Of a stretch of 64,000 bases of DNA, positions 37,383 to 45,900 are shown one piece after another. A program made the position numbers and the translations under genes. The stretch's first letter is position 1. Each line of letters begins with the position of its first letter. The DNA lies in contig NZ_JAWXVZ010000007.1 in assembly GCF_033843645.1 (NCBI RefSeq), forward strand, positions 62,001 through 126,000, in the 5' to 3' direction. Under the pieces are notes generated by a model. That model made no database searches. It saw only the letters and a list, made by a program, of their open reading frames with translations, and had not been told where the DNA came from. The stretch is from Pseudovibrio zosterae. Lineage in GTDB: Bacteria > Pseudomonadota > Alphaproteobacteria > Rhizobiales > Stappiaceae.

Positions 37383-39281
37383 ATGTTGCAATCAATCCAG
37401 AACTCGCAAGTCTTGACCACACCTCAGGCTTACTTTGTGCCCGTTGCCCTTGAGCCTGATCGAGCAGAGGCTAGGCTCCTTGAACAGGTTCCGACCGCAA
37501 AGCCCTTGGTGCTGCGCGTTCGGCCTGTGGTTGGCGACGCAACACTTGGCTTCGGCAGCATTGCCCCCTTGGTCGCCCGGGCTTTGTCCTGGGCGGAAGC
37601 AGATCCCGAGAACAAAGAGTTCTTGCAAAGCATTGCGGCCGAACTGACTTGGCTCTTCCCTGAGCTGAGAAGTAAGGACTTCTTCAAAGCGGCGCCTGAG
37701 CTGACCGAGATTGCAATCGCGCCATCCCGGCGACGCTTGCACAAGGAGTCCGAACAAATTTTGCGCGTGACCGTGGCGCTGGGGCGGTTGCTGCGCAAAT
37801 GGCTATGCTCAGACGAATGCGAGATCGGCGTCGTGCATGCAGTGCATGTTGACGAAATAGACGAGCAGTCTGTGAGGGTCATGCGCCGCGTCGCGGACAT
37901 CATGCCAGAAGGTGGCCCGCTCATCCTCTTTTCCCGTGGCGGGGAGTTCAAAGAACTCGTTGTAGAGGGGCTGGCCCCTTGGCTCGGCCAAAAAGAACGA
38001 CGCGCTGCCATGATTAAAGGCGTCATGCAAAATCTCAAGCATGTTGTGTTGGATCAAGACGCGAGATCACCAGTTTCAGCTCTTGAGATTGTTGAGATAG
38101 ACGGCATTACCAACCTTGGCACACGCGAGAAAGCACTGGTTGAGGCCCTCAACACGTCCATTGAGGAGAATGAACAACCCGAAACGCTTGCCGCTCATGC
38201 AATCGCCGCGATTGAAGAGGCAGTGTTCACACTGAACTTCCCCCAGGCAAGGGCCATTCTGGGGCGAATAGGTGAGCGCTTTATCGAGTTTTCTCCTGAG
38301 CAACAGCATGAGCTCGTGCTGCATCTGGCTTTCGCTGAAGCGTTTGCCTGCCGTTTCGAAAGCGCGGCAGAGGCGTTGCAATATGCCATGTCTTTGGCTG
38401 ATACGGCTGATGAAAAGGCGATGAGCCATTTCTTCCTTGCACTGTTAAAGATCAAACGCCTAGGTCAGCCACTGCAAGGCCGCGAGCACCTTGATAAAGC
38501 CATAGCGATGTTAAAAGACCGAACCGATGATGCCGCGCTGAATGACTTGGCCTGGCTCTACAACTTGCGGGCCCTGTCTTTCGTCGAGCTGCGCGACGTA
38601 GCGAATGCTCGCAAACAGGTCCTGATGGGCATCAAGTACAACAAAGCCTGCAAACGGACGCCCGATTCAATACACCTCAAGATCAATCTGTTGTCTAACA
38701 TGACGAACTTGGAGGAGTTCACGCGTCAGGTACCAAAAGCAATTGAGCGGTGGTCTGTGTTTGAACCCATGCTGAAGTCTGCCGCCGGAAGCTTTGCGAA
38801 GCACTATCACTATCGGATGGGCGGACTGCTCACAAAGGTTGATCGGTTTGAAGAAGCCGCTGACCATTTCATGAAAGCTTTTGCGGAAGCTCGCAAGTCC
38901 CATGATCTCTTCTATGCGGTGTTGATTGCACGCGATCTGGGCGGAGTTCTCTATCGGGCGGGGCAGGTTGAAGAAGCCTCAACGTGGTTTGAAACGTGCG
39001 TACGTCTTCAGGATGAGATGGGCGCGGATGATGCAATCAGTGCCGACTGGGTCGCGTTGTGGTACTGCCGATGGTGCGTAACCTCCAAAACCGCCGGTGC
39101 CAACGCGGTGAAGCAACCACTCTACAAATCCATCTCTTCCGGCAGTATGGGGCGTGAAGGCGAAGATCAGTCTGGTGCGAACGCTTTTGCGCCAGTCGAG
39201 TTCCAATTCTTGCCGCGCCCCGGCACCAAGCTGAACCGTCCGTTTGACATCACAAACTTGTACTGGGAGTCAGCGTCGTAA
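37383..39281 (+). CDS. TPR-repeat protein 2 of the peptide cluster
   Basis: A 632-residue protein paralogous to the TPR protein at 28.1 kb. The ATG at 37383 has GGAG 6 bases upstream; a TTG at 37362 overlapping the previous stop is the alternative. Residues 1-260 resemble the unassigned N-terminal half of its paralogue, including GGPLILFSRGGEF. Residues 270-560 are TPR-like helical repeats with the shared HLKINLLSNMTNLEEF block and a late STWFETC repeat. The stop overlaps the next start (TAATG). Two paralogous TPR proteins flanking the LanB array suggest a structural complex. Function unknown. Confidence 0.65.
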   Translation: MLQSIQNSQVLTTPQAYFVPVALEPDRAEARLLEQVPTAKPLVLRVRPVVGDATLGFGSIAPLVARALSWAEADPENKEFLQSIAAELTWLFPELRSKDFFKAAPELTEIAIAPSRRRLHKESEQILRVTVALGRLLRKWLCSDECEIGVVHAVHVDEIDEQSVRVMRRVADIMPEGGPLILFSRGGEFKELVVEGLAPWLGQKERRAAMIKGVMQNLKHVVLDQDARSPVSALEIVEIDGITNLGTREKALVEALNTSIEENEQPETLAAHAIAAIEEAVFTLNFPQARAILGRIGERFIEFSPEQQHELVLHLAFAEAFACRFESAAEALQYAMSLADTADEKAMSHFFLALLKIKRLGQPLQGREHLDKAIAMLKDRTDDAALNDLAWLYNLRALSFVELRDVANARKQVLMGIKYNKACKRTPDSIHLKINLLSNMTNLEEFTRQVPKAIERWSVFEPMLKSAAGSFAKHYHYRMGGLLTKVDRFEEAADHFMKAFAEARKSHDLFYAVLIARDLGGVLYRAGQVEEASTWFETCVRLQDEMGADDAISADWVALWYCRWCVTSKTAGANAVKQPLYKSISSGSMGREGEDQSGANAFAPVEFQFLPRPGTKLNRPFDITNLYWESAS

Positions 39282-40447
39282 TGGAAGAGCGGTTTCGAAA
39301 TCCAGCCCCTACGCAACCACCAAACACCACTGACGCCCTTATTATTGGCGGAGGGGTGGTTGGAGTTGTAACCGCCCTGCGTTTACTGCAGGCCGGGAAG
39401 AAGGTGGTGCTGGTAGAGGCGCGAGACGCCCTCGGGCTTGAGGCGAGCGCTGCCCGGGCAGGTCTGTTAACGACTGTGGCTGAGGGGGAGGCAGGAACAC
39501 CATACTCACGGTTGTCCATTGCCGGTCTGCAGCGGTTTCGCCAACTGGTGGCTGAGGTGGGCGGCGAGCAGCACCACGCACGACATGGTGTGGTCGAAAG
39601 CCCACATTTGCGCGTGGCACAAGACTCCAAAGAGCTTGAGTTGCTCTCAGCATATCTCGCCGATCCCGGCCTTGCTGATCCCCATGAGCGTCAACTGGAT
39701 GCAGCTGCACTGCGGGCGCGTCACCCCTACATTGCCGAGGGCATTGCAGGTGGCATTGTTGGTGCTCATGCGCATCACACATACCCACCCGCACTGGTGT
39801 CTGCCCTGGCACAGTGTGCGCTGGACTTGGGGCTGACACTCCTGACCGAAACCCGTGTTGAAGCATTGGTGCACACAACTTCGCGCGTTATTGGTGGGCG
39901 TCTCTCTACGGGCGTTGAGATAGAAGCTGCCGAAACAATTGTCGCGACAGGTTACCAAACCGGGAGCCTGCTGGAAGGCATGGGGCTACAGGTGCCCATA
40001 AGCCCGGTTCGTGGGCAAATGATCGTCGTTTGTTTGCCTACCCGTCACCGTTTCGACCCCGTGATTACTACGGGCCGCGGCTATATCGTGCCGAAGGCGG
40101 GTGGGCGCGTTGTGATTGGGGCTACTCATGAAGCGCGGAAGAGCACTCCAAATCATACCCTTGGAGGGCTCTCCAGTCTTGCCGAGATCGCGCGGGTCGT
40201 GCCGATACTCCTGCAAGCGCCTGTGCTTGATCAATTTGTGGGTATTCGCCCCATGACACCCGACGGCTATCCGTTGATTGGACGTTTTGCCGGGCTGGAT
40301 GGGCTGATCATGGCTACTGGCCATGGCAGCCATGGTGTCTTGCTGAGCGCCATCACCGCCGATGTTGTCTGTGGTCTTGCCTTGGGCGAACCAGCTCACA
40401 AAGACTTTGAGGCGTTCAGACCCGACCGTTTTTCGGTTGCCGCATAG
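39281..40447 (+). CDS. Glycine-oxidase-like FAD amine oxidase (DAO family)
   Basis: A 388-residue FAD-dependent oxidoreductase of the D-amino-acid oxidase / glycine oxidase (ThiO) superfamily. The FAD-binding site ALIIGGGVVGVVTALRLL lies at about residues 19-36, with a second contact at ASAARAGLL. The C-terminal ATGHGSHGVLLSAITADVV block aligns with the flavin-contacting end of ThiO-like enzymes. It probably oxidises a C-N bond of an amino acid or an amino acid joined to the scaffold. Glycine-oxidase-like proteins are reported in the ammosamide pearlin cluster, which strengthens the comparison. Coupled to the TPR gene by TAATG. Confidence 0.87.
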   Translation: MEERFRNPAPTQPPNTTDALIIGGGVVGVVTALRLLQAGKKVVLVEARDALGLEASAARAGLLTTVAEGEAGTPYSRLSIAGLQRFRQLVAEVGGEQHHARHGVVESPHLRVAQDSKELELLSAYLADPGLADPHERQLDAAALRARHPYIAEGIAGGIVGAHAHHTYPPALVSALAQCALDLGLTLLTETRVEALVHTTSRVIGGRLSTGVEIEAAETIVATGYQTGSLLEGMGLQVPISPVRGQMIVVCLPTRHRFDPVITTGRGYIVPKAGGRVVIGATHEARKSTPNHTLGGLSSLAEIARVVPILLQAPVLDQFVGIRPMTPDGYPLIGRFAGLDGLIMATGHGSHGVLLSAITADVVCGLALGEPAHKDFEAFRPDRFSVAA

Positions 40448-40464
40448 TTTGGGAGAAATTGTTC

Positions 40465-42408
40465 ATGTCACTTCGCCTGATTTACCCGCCGCAAACGGAT
40501 CCCACCGCGCCTGATGTTGAATTGATAGATCTGGCGGCGCGTGTTTGCGCTATGGGTGGACACCTTCTTGACGCCAACCAATTGGCATTTCGACGCTTTC
40601 TCTCAGGTTCCCATGCTGCAGCCCGCTGTGCACTACTGGAAAAAAAGCTGGCTGATGCAACGCCGGATGAGGGGTTGTTGAATGGCGATCACGCCTACGG
40701 CTATTACCGTCTGCTGCGCAGCAAGCTTTTGCAGTCTGACCTCAGCGAGGAAGATGCCGGGCAAATGTTGAGTGCTTTACTTCAACAGGATGCATCGCCG
40801 CCCAGGCAAGATGTGTTACGCCAAGACATAGAACGAAGGCTCGAAGTTGGCATTGCACCTTACTACGGGCAGCTTCGTCTCAACGACTTAACCGCTGTAC
40901 ATAGTACAGAAGTGAGTTCGGATCTCCGTGCCGTTTGCGAGGATCAATCATTTCCCTATCACGATTTTTGGCGAGACCTTATTGGAAGGGTCGGGGTGCA
41001 GGCCTCCGAGACTTGGCTTGTCTGGCTTGATGCGGACCAACAACTCCTTCCCGCTATGAGCTTGCTAAAAGCGCTCTCTGAGTTCAGCACGCATGGCGAA
41101 GACCTGCCGCACCTTGTTTTCTGCGGGCCGGTTTCGCCGAACTTGAATAAAGCAAAGAAATGCGGCGCACTACCAGACGTTCCCGTTGAAATCCTGCCAG
41201 ACAAATCCAGCGTCATGGCAAAGCTGGCAGATGCCGACATCGGTGTGTCCCCCCACCATTGGGTCAGTGCAATCGGGTCCTTTACACTTCAGGGGCCAGC
41301 GGTGCCTGTCCTGCGGGTCACGGCCTCTCCGGAGTCGAACCATGCGTTTCATTCCATGTTGGCAAGCGGCGCACTGGATGAAACATCCGTGCGACTGCTG
41401 TTCGTGGCACCGAGCACGCCCGATGCCCTGTTGGATCTGGCGGGGCTTCTGGCCGGGAAGGAAGCTGCATGGTCGGCCACCCTTGGTTTCGGCCAGACGC
41501 TTTCACGGGAGGTCGCGCAGCGTTTGGCGCATGGGGGCTTGAGCTCATTGATGTTTGAGGTCAAAGGGTTTGCGGGCTGGCCCGATGAGCCGTCAGCACA
41601 GGAAGGGTTGGTGGCCTCCTGGCGTACCGCCAAGCAGGCTGATCTACATGTATCGCTAACGCTGGTCTATGGCTTCCCACGGGATACGGCTGCGAGCTTC
41701 GAGAGGTTTATCTCGTTCCTTGAAAAGAATAGGAATGAGATAGACCAAATCTTGCGTCTAAAGTTATACAGGGTGCCAGTTGGCTCTCCTGTACACAGAT
41801 CGCCTGAAGATTTTGGCATCTTGGAGCTGATGGATCCCGGAAATGCAGATCTTCCAAGAGCTCTTCACTTTCGGAGTGAAACCGGGCTCAACAGTGAGAA
41901 TTTTTTCCAAACCGCAGCTGAGTTGGCGCCCCGCCTTAAGCTCCGTGACAACGACTTGCCACCGTCGCCGCTTCATGCTGATGAAGGAACGCCTATCGCA
42001 ATTCAGATACCAGAACAGACGAAATCAGGCCTAACGGGAGAGTTCGGGTACAATCTGAAAGTCACAAAAGCGCCCGGTGTCCGGCTGGTCCAAACACAAT
42101 TTGACTACCGCGCACTGGATGATCTTTATGGCGACTTCCGACCTCGGCCAAACACACCACCTCCGCAACCAACCAATGTGGCAGCGAAGAAAGCATGGCT
42201 CGCGTATAATGCGAACAATGGCCGCATTCTAAACCTGAGTGACGTTTTGGGCGGATTGCTAAACAAAGCGGAAGAACCAGTTTCCTTGAAAGACTTGACG
42301 GGATCATTCCCGCCTGCTGCTCGGGAAAAGATTGAACTGGCACTGAAGAAACTCATGGAGCACGGGCTCCTCGTGCCCGAGCGGCAAACTGCCGATATCT
42401 CAGCCTAG
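40465..42408 (+). CDS. B12-radical-SAM-like protein lacking the FeS cysteines
   Basis: A 647-residue protein whose layout follows cobalamin-dependent radical SAM enzymes of RiPP clusters: an N-terminal PPQTDPTAPDVELIDLAARV segment with a LLDANQLAF strand (35-43), a barrel-like middle with LAHGGLSSLMFEVKG (354-368), LVYGFPRDTAASF (400-412) and GSPVHRSPEDFGI (440-452), and a winged-helix-like end (about 575-640). Its only Cys are at 28, 55, 158, 220 and 233, none in CXXXCXXC spacing, so it cannot hold the usual [4Fe-4S] cluster. The cobalamin DXHXXG motif is also not evident. It is probably a catalytically repurposed or scaffolding relative. The ATG at 40465 follows GGGAGA. Last gene of the operon. 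Confidence 0.7.
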   Translation: MSLRLIYPPQTDPTAPDVELIDLAARVCAMGGHLLDANQLAFRRFLSGSHAAARCALLEKKLADATPDEGLLNGDHAYGYYRLLRSKLLQSDLSEEDAGQMLSALLQQDASPPRQDVLRQDIERRLEVGIAPYYGQLRLNDLTAVHSTEVSSDLRAVCEDQSFPYHDFWRDLIGRVGVQASETWLVWLDADQQLLPAMSLLKALSEFSTHGEDLPHLVFCGPVSPNLNKAKKCGALPDVPVEILPDKSSVMAKLADADIGVSPHHWVSAIGSFTLQGPAVPVLRVTASPESNHAFHSMLASGALDETSVRLLFVAPSTPDALLDLAGLLAGKEAAWSATLGFGQTLSREVAQRLAHGGLSSLMFEVKGFAGWPDEPSAQEGLVASWRTAKQADLHVSLTLVYGFPRDTAASFERFISFLEKNRNEIDQILRLKLYRVPVGSPVHRSPEDFGILELMDPGNADLPRALHFRSETGLNSENFFQTAAELAPRLKLRDNDLPPSPLHADEGTPIAIQIPEQTKSGLTGEFGYNLKVTKAPGVRLVQTQFDYRALDDLYGDFRPRPNTPPPQPTNVAAKKAWLAYNANNGRILNLSDVLGGLLNKAEEPVSLKDLTGSFPPAAREKIELALKKLMEHGLLVPERQTADISA

Positions 42409-42422
42409 CAAAACAACACAGA

Positions 42423-42452
42423 AATGCCCAGAGGACCTTGTTTCTGGGCATT
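42423..42452 (+). terminator. Perfect hairpin ending the peptide cluster
   Basis: AATGCCCAGA (42423-42432) and TCTGGGCATT (42443-42452) form a perfect 10-bp stem with a 10-base loop, 14 bases after the last stop. There is no U run, so it may work with Rho or as an mRNA 3' stabiliser. Confidence 0.65.
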
Positions 42453-42530
42453 GCCATGGTTCCATAAGATGGATTATGGGGCAATTCCGTGTAGCGGGGT
42501 GTGCGCTGGCCCGAGGTGCGCACCCTATTT

Positions 42531-42707
42531 TTAGTTTAGCCCAACCCCGCCAGAGAGTGTTGTATTTAGAACTGCTCCATGCTTTTTAGAAATCGCGGTC
42601 AGTCGAGCATCAAGAAATGCCTGCCCGTCATCGCTAAAAAACGAAACAGTATCAAGAATATCCTGAATATCTTTATTTATATCCTCCCACCTCCCTAAGT
42701 CTTGCAT
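42531..42707 (-). CDS. Small 58-residue protein
   Basis: A short frame on the minus strand beginning MQDLGRWEDINKDIQDILD and ending GAVLNTTLSGGVGLN. It lies 20 bases after the stop of the exported-protein gene and points the same way, so the two could be one transcript. The Shine-Dalgarno (TTGAGAAAATT) is weak. The first 40 residues look amphipathic and helical; the end is Gly/Ser/Thr-rich. I do not recognise it. Codon use is consistent with coding, but no other support exists. Confidence 0.45.
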   Translation of the reverse strand: MQDLGRWEDINKDIQDILDTVSFFSDDGQAFLDARLTAISKKHGAVLNTTLSGGVGLN

Positions 42708-42727
42708 AATAATTTTCTCAATATATA

Positions 42728-43516
42728 CTATTCAGAACAATCAACTTGCGAAAGTTTGTTAAAGAATTCCTCTTGATCCATTCCATAATAAACGAAATCT
42801 GAATACAGCACATTCAGCGGACGCAACTTGAACCACATAGGTGGATGAAAATCACCTATTGTGACCGAAGGTAAGTCGATCCACTGAATAATATTTTCAT
42901 AATTGGAGAGGCCGTAATGGATGCCGACCCCAGCCATCAGACACTGGAAATAATTTGTATCATCTTCATCAGAAACAAAAATCGCAGTTTTTTCAATCTC
43001 AAAACCTGAAACAGTTCTAACAATATTACACTGCTCATCACCAAAATGCTGCATCATTTCTGCAGAAACTTCGGTCGACGCCAAGTAATTGGAATAATAC
43101 TTGTCAGGTGCTACCAAAATATCATAGGAAATGTCTTCTTCAAAGTTCAAACCATCTATATTGCCTTTATATGTGTTCCAAGTATAAAATGGCACATTAA
43201 GCCCGGTGTCTTGAATTGATACTGAGTAAATCGCGTACTTACCTAAATCCACAGAGGTCATATTCAGCAAAGAGAATCTGAAACCGCGATATCTCCGAGC
43301 ATTCGTCTTGTCGGTGCTCTTTTCTCTATGCCTATAAACTTGAGTAATTCCAATTTCGTCATCAAACCAGAGATTATTGGATAGAGTAAATCCAACGTCT
43401 CCGAGCCAATCTCTTTCGCATACCACAATCGATTTGTTGGCTGACTGAGCTAGCGCCGGCGTAAGAAAAACTAGACCGGAAACAACAAGCCTCGTGAAAG
43501 CATTAAGAGAGCGCAT
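42728..43516 (-). CDS. Exported protein of unknown function (possibly DUF2927-like)
   Basis: A 262-residue protein with a Sec signal peptide (cleavage expected after PALA, about residue 22). The mature part is rich in aromatic and acidic residues, with Cys at about 31, 161, 190 and 260. The end, including FQCLMAGVGIHYGLSN and MWFKLRPLNVLYSDF, faintly recalls DUF2927 proteins, but this is weak. The ATG follows AGGAAG at 5 bases; GTG codons just upstream are alternatives. The gene is A+T-rich compared with its neighbours. It is followed at 20 bases by a possible 58-residue gene. Confidence 0.6.
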   Translation of the reverse strand: MRSLNAFTRLVVSGLVFLTPALAQSANKSIVVCERDWLGDVGFTLSNNLWFDDEIGITQVYRHREKSTDKTNARRYRGFRFSLLNMTSVDLGKYAIYSVSIQDTGLNVPFYTWNTYKGNIDGLNFEEDISYDILVAPDKYYSNYLASTEVSAEMMQHFGDEQCNIVRTVSGFEIEKTAIFVSDEDDTNYFQCLMAGVGIHYGLSNYENIIQWIDLPSVTIGDFHPPMWFKLRPLNVLYSDFVYYGMDQEEFFNKLSQVDCSE

Positions 43517-44217
43517 CACCACTTCCTGATTTCAACATTACCATCTAACAGCGCGGCAGCTTCCAAGCCTTTAGCGGTACCGCAGACCGCTTATGGAGCA
43601 CATTGACCGCCTGCGAATTCATTATCTTTGGTCGGAACTAAACCCGACTTTCTTCAATAAGTTGCATTGATTTTTCATGAACAGTAGTTTTCTCAGGCAT
43701 GTATAACAAATGAATTTAATAAAATTCAACGCTTTACAAAATAGACACCACGAAATTTCATTCACACTATATGCATATGGCATAATTCATCGCCCATTCT
43801 CTTAAGTTTCTTTAGTTCAACTAGATAATTTGAGCAGGCATAACATCCGAGCACGAACGCTAATAGCGTTTAGTAAGCAGTCGGTGCATCAGAATGCACA
43901 TGCAAACTTCTCATCAATTACTTCGATTTTTGTAAGAGGTATTCACTTCATCTTTTTATGGCTGAGGCTCAATCATATCCAAAGGCAAGTGGCGCCAACC
44001 GTGAAGAGTTCGGCCACTGGGTTGCAGATCACATCCAAACAGCCAGTGCGAATGCGGAGAGCTCGCAAGGTTTTTAGGCCGGAGTGCCAGAGCTGCTCTT
44101 ATGTTCAAGGGCAAGCGTTCCGACAGATCCGTTGTTTTTCTGCCTGCTCATCCGTGAGCCGACAATGTAACGTTTGGCGCAGACACCTCCGACTTTGCGC
44201 CGATGCCTGGGGTGTGA
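43517..44217. other. A+T-rich intergenic region with a trace of IS30
   Basis: No intact gene is seen in these 700 bases. Near 43998-44035 the frame reads REEFGHWVADHIQ, which recalls the IS30 block before the second catalytic residue. The 15 bases GTGAAGAGTTCGGCC are identical to the same place in the dead IS30 copy near 19382. The rest could not be matched. Confidence 0.35.
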
Positions 44218-45900
44218 TCAGTCTTCTTTTTGGTCATTGCGGCAACCGAACTGGAAGCCGATGTTGCAATGGGCTTTCAGCCTCTTGGTGTCCTCCGCCG
44301 TCCAGTTCGCCGGATCTGTTACCTGAACCCAAGGACCAATGTAGTCTTGCGCATAATAGGCATGGCCGTGCCCGGGCGGCGATCCGAAGGACAGCGCCAT
44401 GTCCAACGCCAGCTGGAACTGCGTTACAACGGGCATGAAGAACAGATGCTCTGACATGTCTTCTGCAGGCGGATCGTTCATCCATGGCGGTGCCCGCCAA
44501 AGCGAGGCGGGATCATAAAAGACAATTGGATCGCTTGAATACTGCAAGAAGACGATGCGCATATTGCCCCATGCGTCAGGCGCCTTGGAACCATCTTGGG
44601 TATGTGAGGCGTAGCGCACAATCCTCCCCTCCCCAATGCTTGGCGATACAAAGAGGCTGCCAGGGTTGCGGCGGTTCTGGATGTAGTTCCAGAACGCTGA
44701 CGGGAATGGAGGACCGGCCCAAAACGCCCCATCTATCGGGTCATCCATGAACCTGAAAATGTTGGTGGCGTACATGGAGGACCAAGCTCCAAGGCTCAGT
44801 CCGTGCACATAAAGACGCGGCCGCGCGTCGACCGGAAGCGTCTTCCAGTATCCATGCACCGCATCTTGTAATGCTGTTGCTTGCTCCAGTCCGGTTTGGG
44901 TTTCTAGGATCAGCGCAAGGGGAGACTGGAGATAGGAGTACTGAGCGCTAACAGTGGCAATATCGCCATCGTGCATGTATTCGACCGGGTCATGCGCGCC
45001 CGGATCCATCCAGCCAGTCCCCGTAGGGCTTGCGATAATCAGAACCTCGCGCTCAAATGCACCCAAACGCTTCAGTTCAGCCAACGCCAGTTCCGCGCGT
45101 TCCTTCGCGGTCTCTCCATTTGCACGGCCCACATAGACACGGATCGGGTCAAGCGCTGGCCGGCCTGTAAACGCCGAAATCGCTGCTGCATCGGGCCCCG
45201 TTGTTATGAAGTTTCGTCCCGGTTCGCCGATGGCCTTCCAGTCGATCAAAGAAGCAGCGCTTCCGGTCATTCTTGGGTCGTCAGGTCGGGGCGGCGCATC
45301 GTCAAACAAGGCCTGCGCAGCCTCGTAGCTTTCGTCCAGCGCTGTCACGATCACATCGAGGAGGCCATCGCGGGTTACAACAAACAAGATCATCACAACG
45401 GCGATGACGCCGAGCACATTTGCTCGTCTAGGGGGCATGACCCGATAAAACCACGCGCGCACGAGACGGAACAGCGTTGCAACGAGGCGACCGGAAAAAT
45501 AAGCAATTGCGAACGTTACGGCGGCGGCGATCATGATGCTCGATAGGTGCAGAGCTTCTGCCGGTTCCATGCCCATCTTTTGGCGCAGTTCGTTTTGCCA
45601 TTCGAGGCTGGAACTCAGTATCCATAGAAAAAACGCAACAACACCAATCCCGAGGCACAAGACCAGAACTCTGGCCAGCCTGCCTTTTAGGCGGGGCATA
45701 TCCGCAGCTTTCCAAAGAAGCGCAATGATCTGGCCGATAAGATAGCCGAGAGCGGTGACCAGTCCGCCCAGTATGCCTTGTTCAAGCGGGCCTCGTGGAA
45801 TGAGAGATGGCGTCAAGGAGGCTGCAAAGAAGACCAAGCCAAGCAACAAGCAAGGAACACTAAACTTGCCAAAGGCCCAAGACACGGCTCCTCGTTTCAT
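44218..45900 (-). CDS. Membrane alpha/beta hydrolase (Abhydrolase_9 type)
   Basis: A 560-residue inner-membrane protein. Residues 1-190 carry four to five hydrophobic segments (first one near 12-32). Residues 200-550 form an alpha/beta-hydrolase-like domain with the nucleophile elbow YVHGLSLGAWSS and a late GSPPGHGHAYYAQDY block that should provide the catalytic His. This layout matches the two-part Abhydrolase_9_N / Abhydrolase_9 family, whose function is not established. Its start overlaps the stop of the RND pump gene (ATGA), so it is co-expressed with an efflux system, suggesting an envelope role. Confidence 0.8.
   Translation of the reverse strand: MKRGAVSWAFGKFSVPCLLLGLVFFAASLTPSLIPRGPLEQGILGGLVTALGYLIGQIIALLWKAADMPRLKGRLARVLVLCLGIGVVAFFLWILSSSLEWQNELRQKMGMEPAEALHLSSIMIAAAVTFAIAYFSGRLVATLFRLVRAWFYRVMPPRRANVLGVIAVVMILFVVTRDGLLDVIVTALDESYEAAQALFDDAPPRPDDPRMTGSAASLIDWKAIGEPGRNFITTGPDAAAISAFTGRPALDPIRVYVGRANGETAKERAELALAELKRLGAFEREVLIIASPTGTGWMDPGAHDPVEYMHDGDIATVSAQYSYLQSPLALILETQTGLEQATALQDAVHGYWKTLPVDARPRLYVHGLSLGAWSSMYATNIFRFMDDPIDGAFWAGPPFPSAFWNYIQNRRNPGSLFVSPSIGEGRIVRYASHTQDGSKAPDAWGNMRIVFLQYSSDPIVFYDPASLWRAPPWMNDPPAEDMSEHLFFMPVVTQFQLALDMALSFGSPPGHGHAYYAQDYIGPWVQVTDPANWTAEDTKRLKAHCNIGFQFGCRNDQKED

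Noticed and set aside
21706..42408. Classical class I lanthipeptide or thiopeptide cluster
   Set aside because: There is no LanC cyclase, no SpaB_C elimination domain or separate eliminase, no YcaO, and the peptide has no Cys and no late Ser/Thr.
40465..42408. An active radical SAM methyltransferase
   Set aside because: No CXXXCXXC motif is present anywhere in the 647 residues, so the usual iron-sulfur cluster cannot form.
43830..44438. A 202-codon plus-strand frame
   Set aside because: Its second half is antisense to the hydrolase gene, and the first half is low-quality sequence without a ribosome site.
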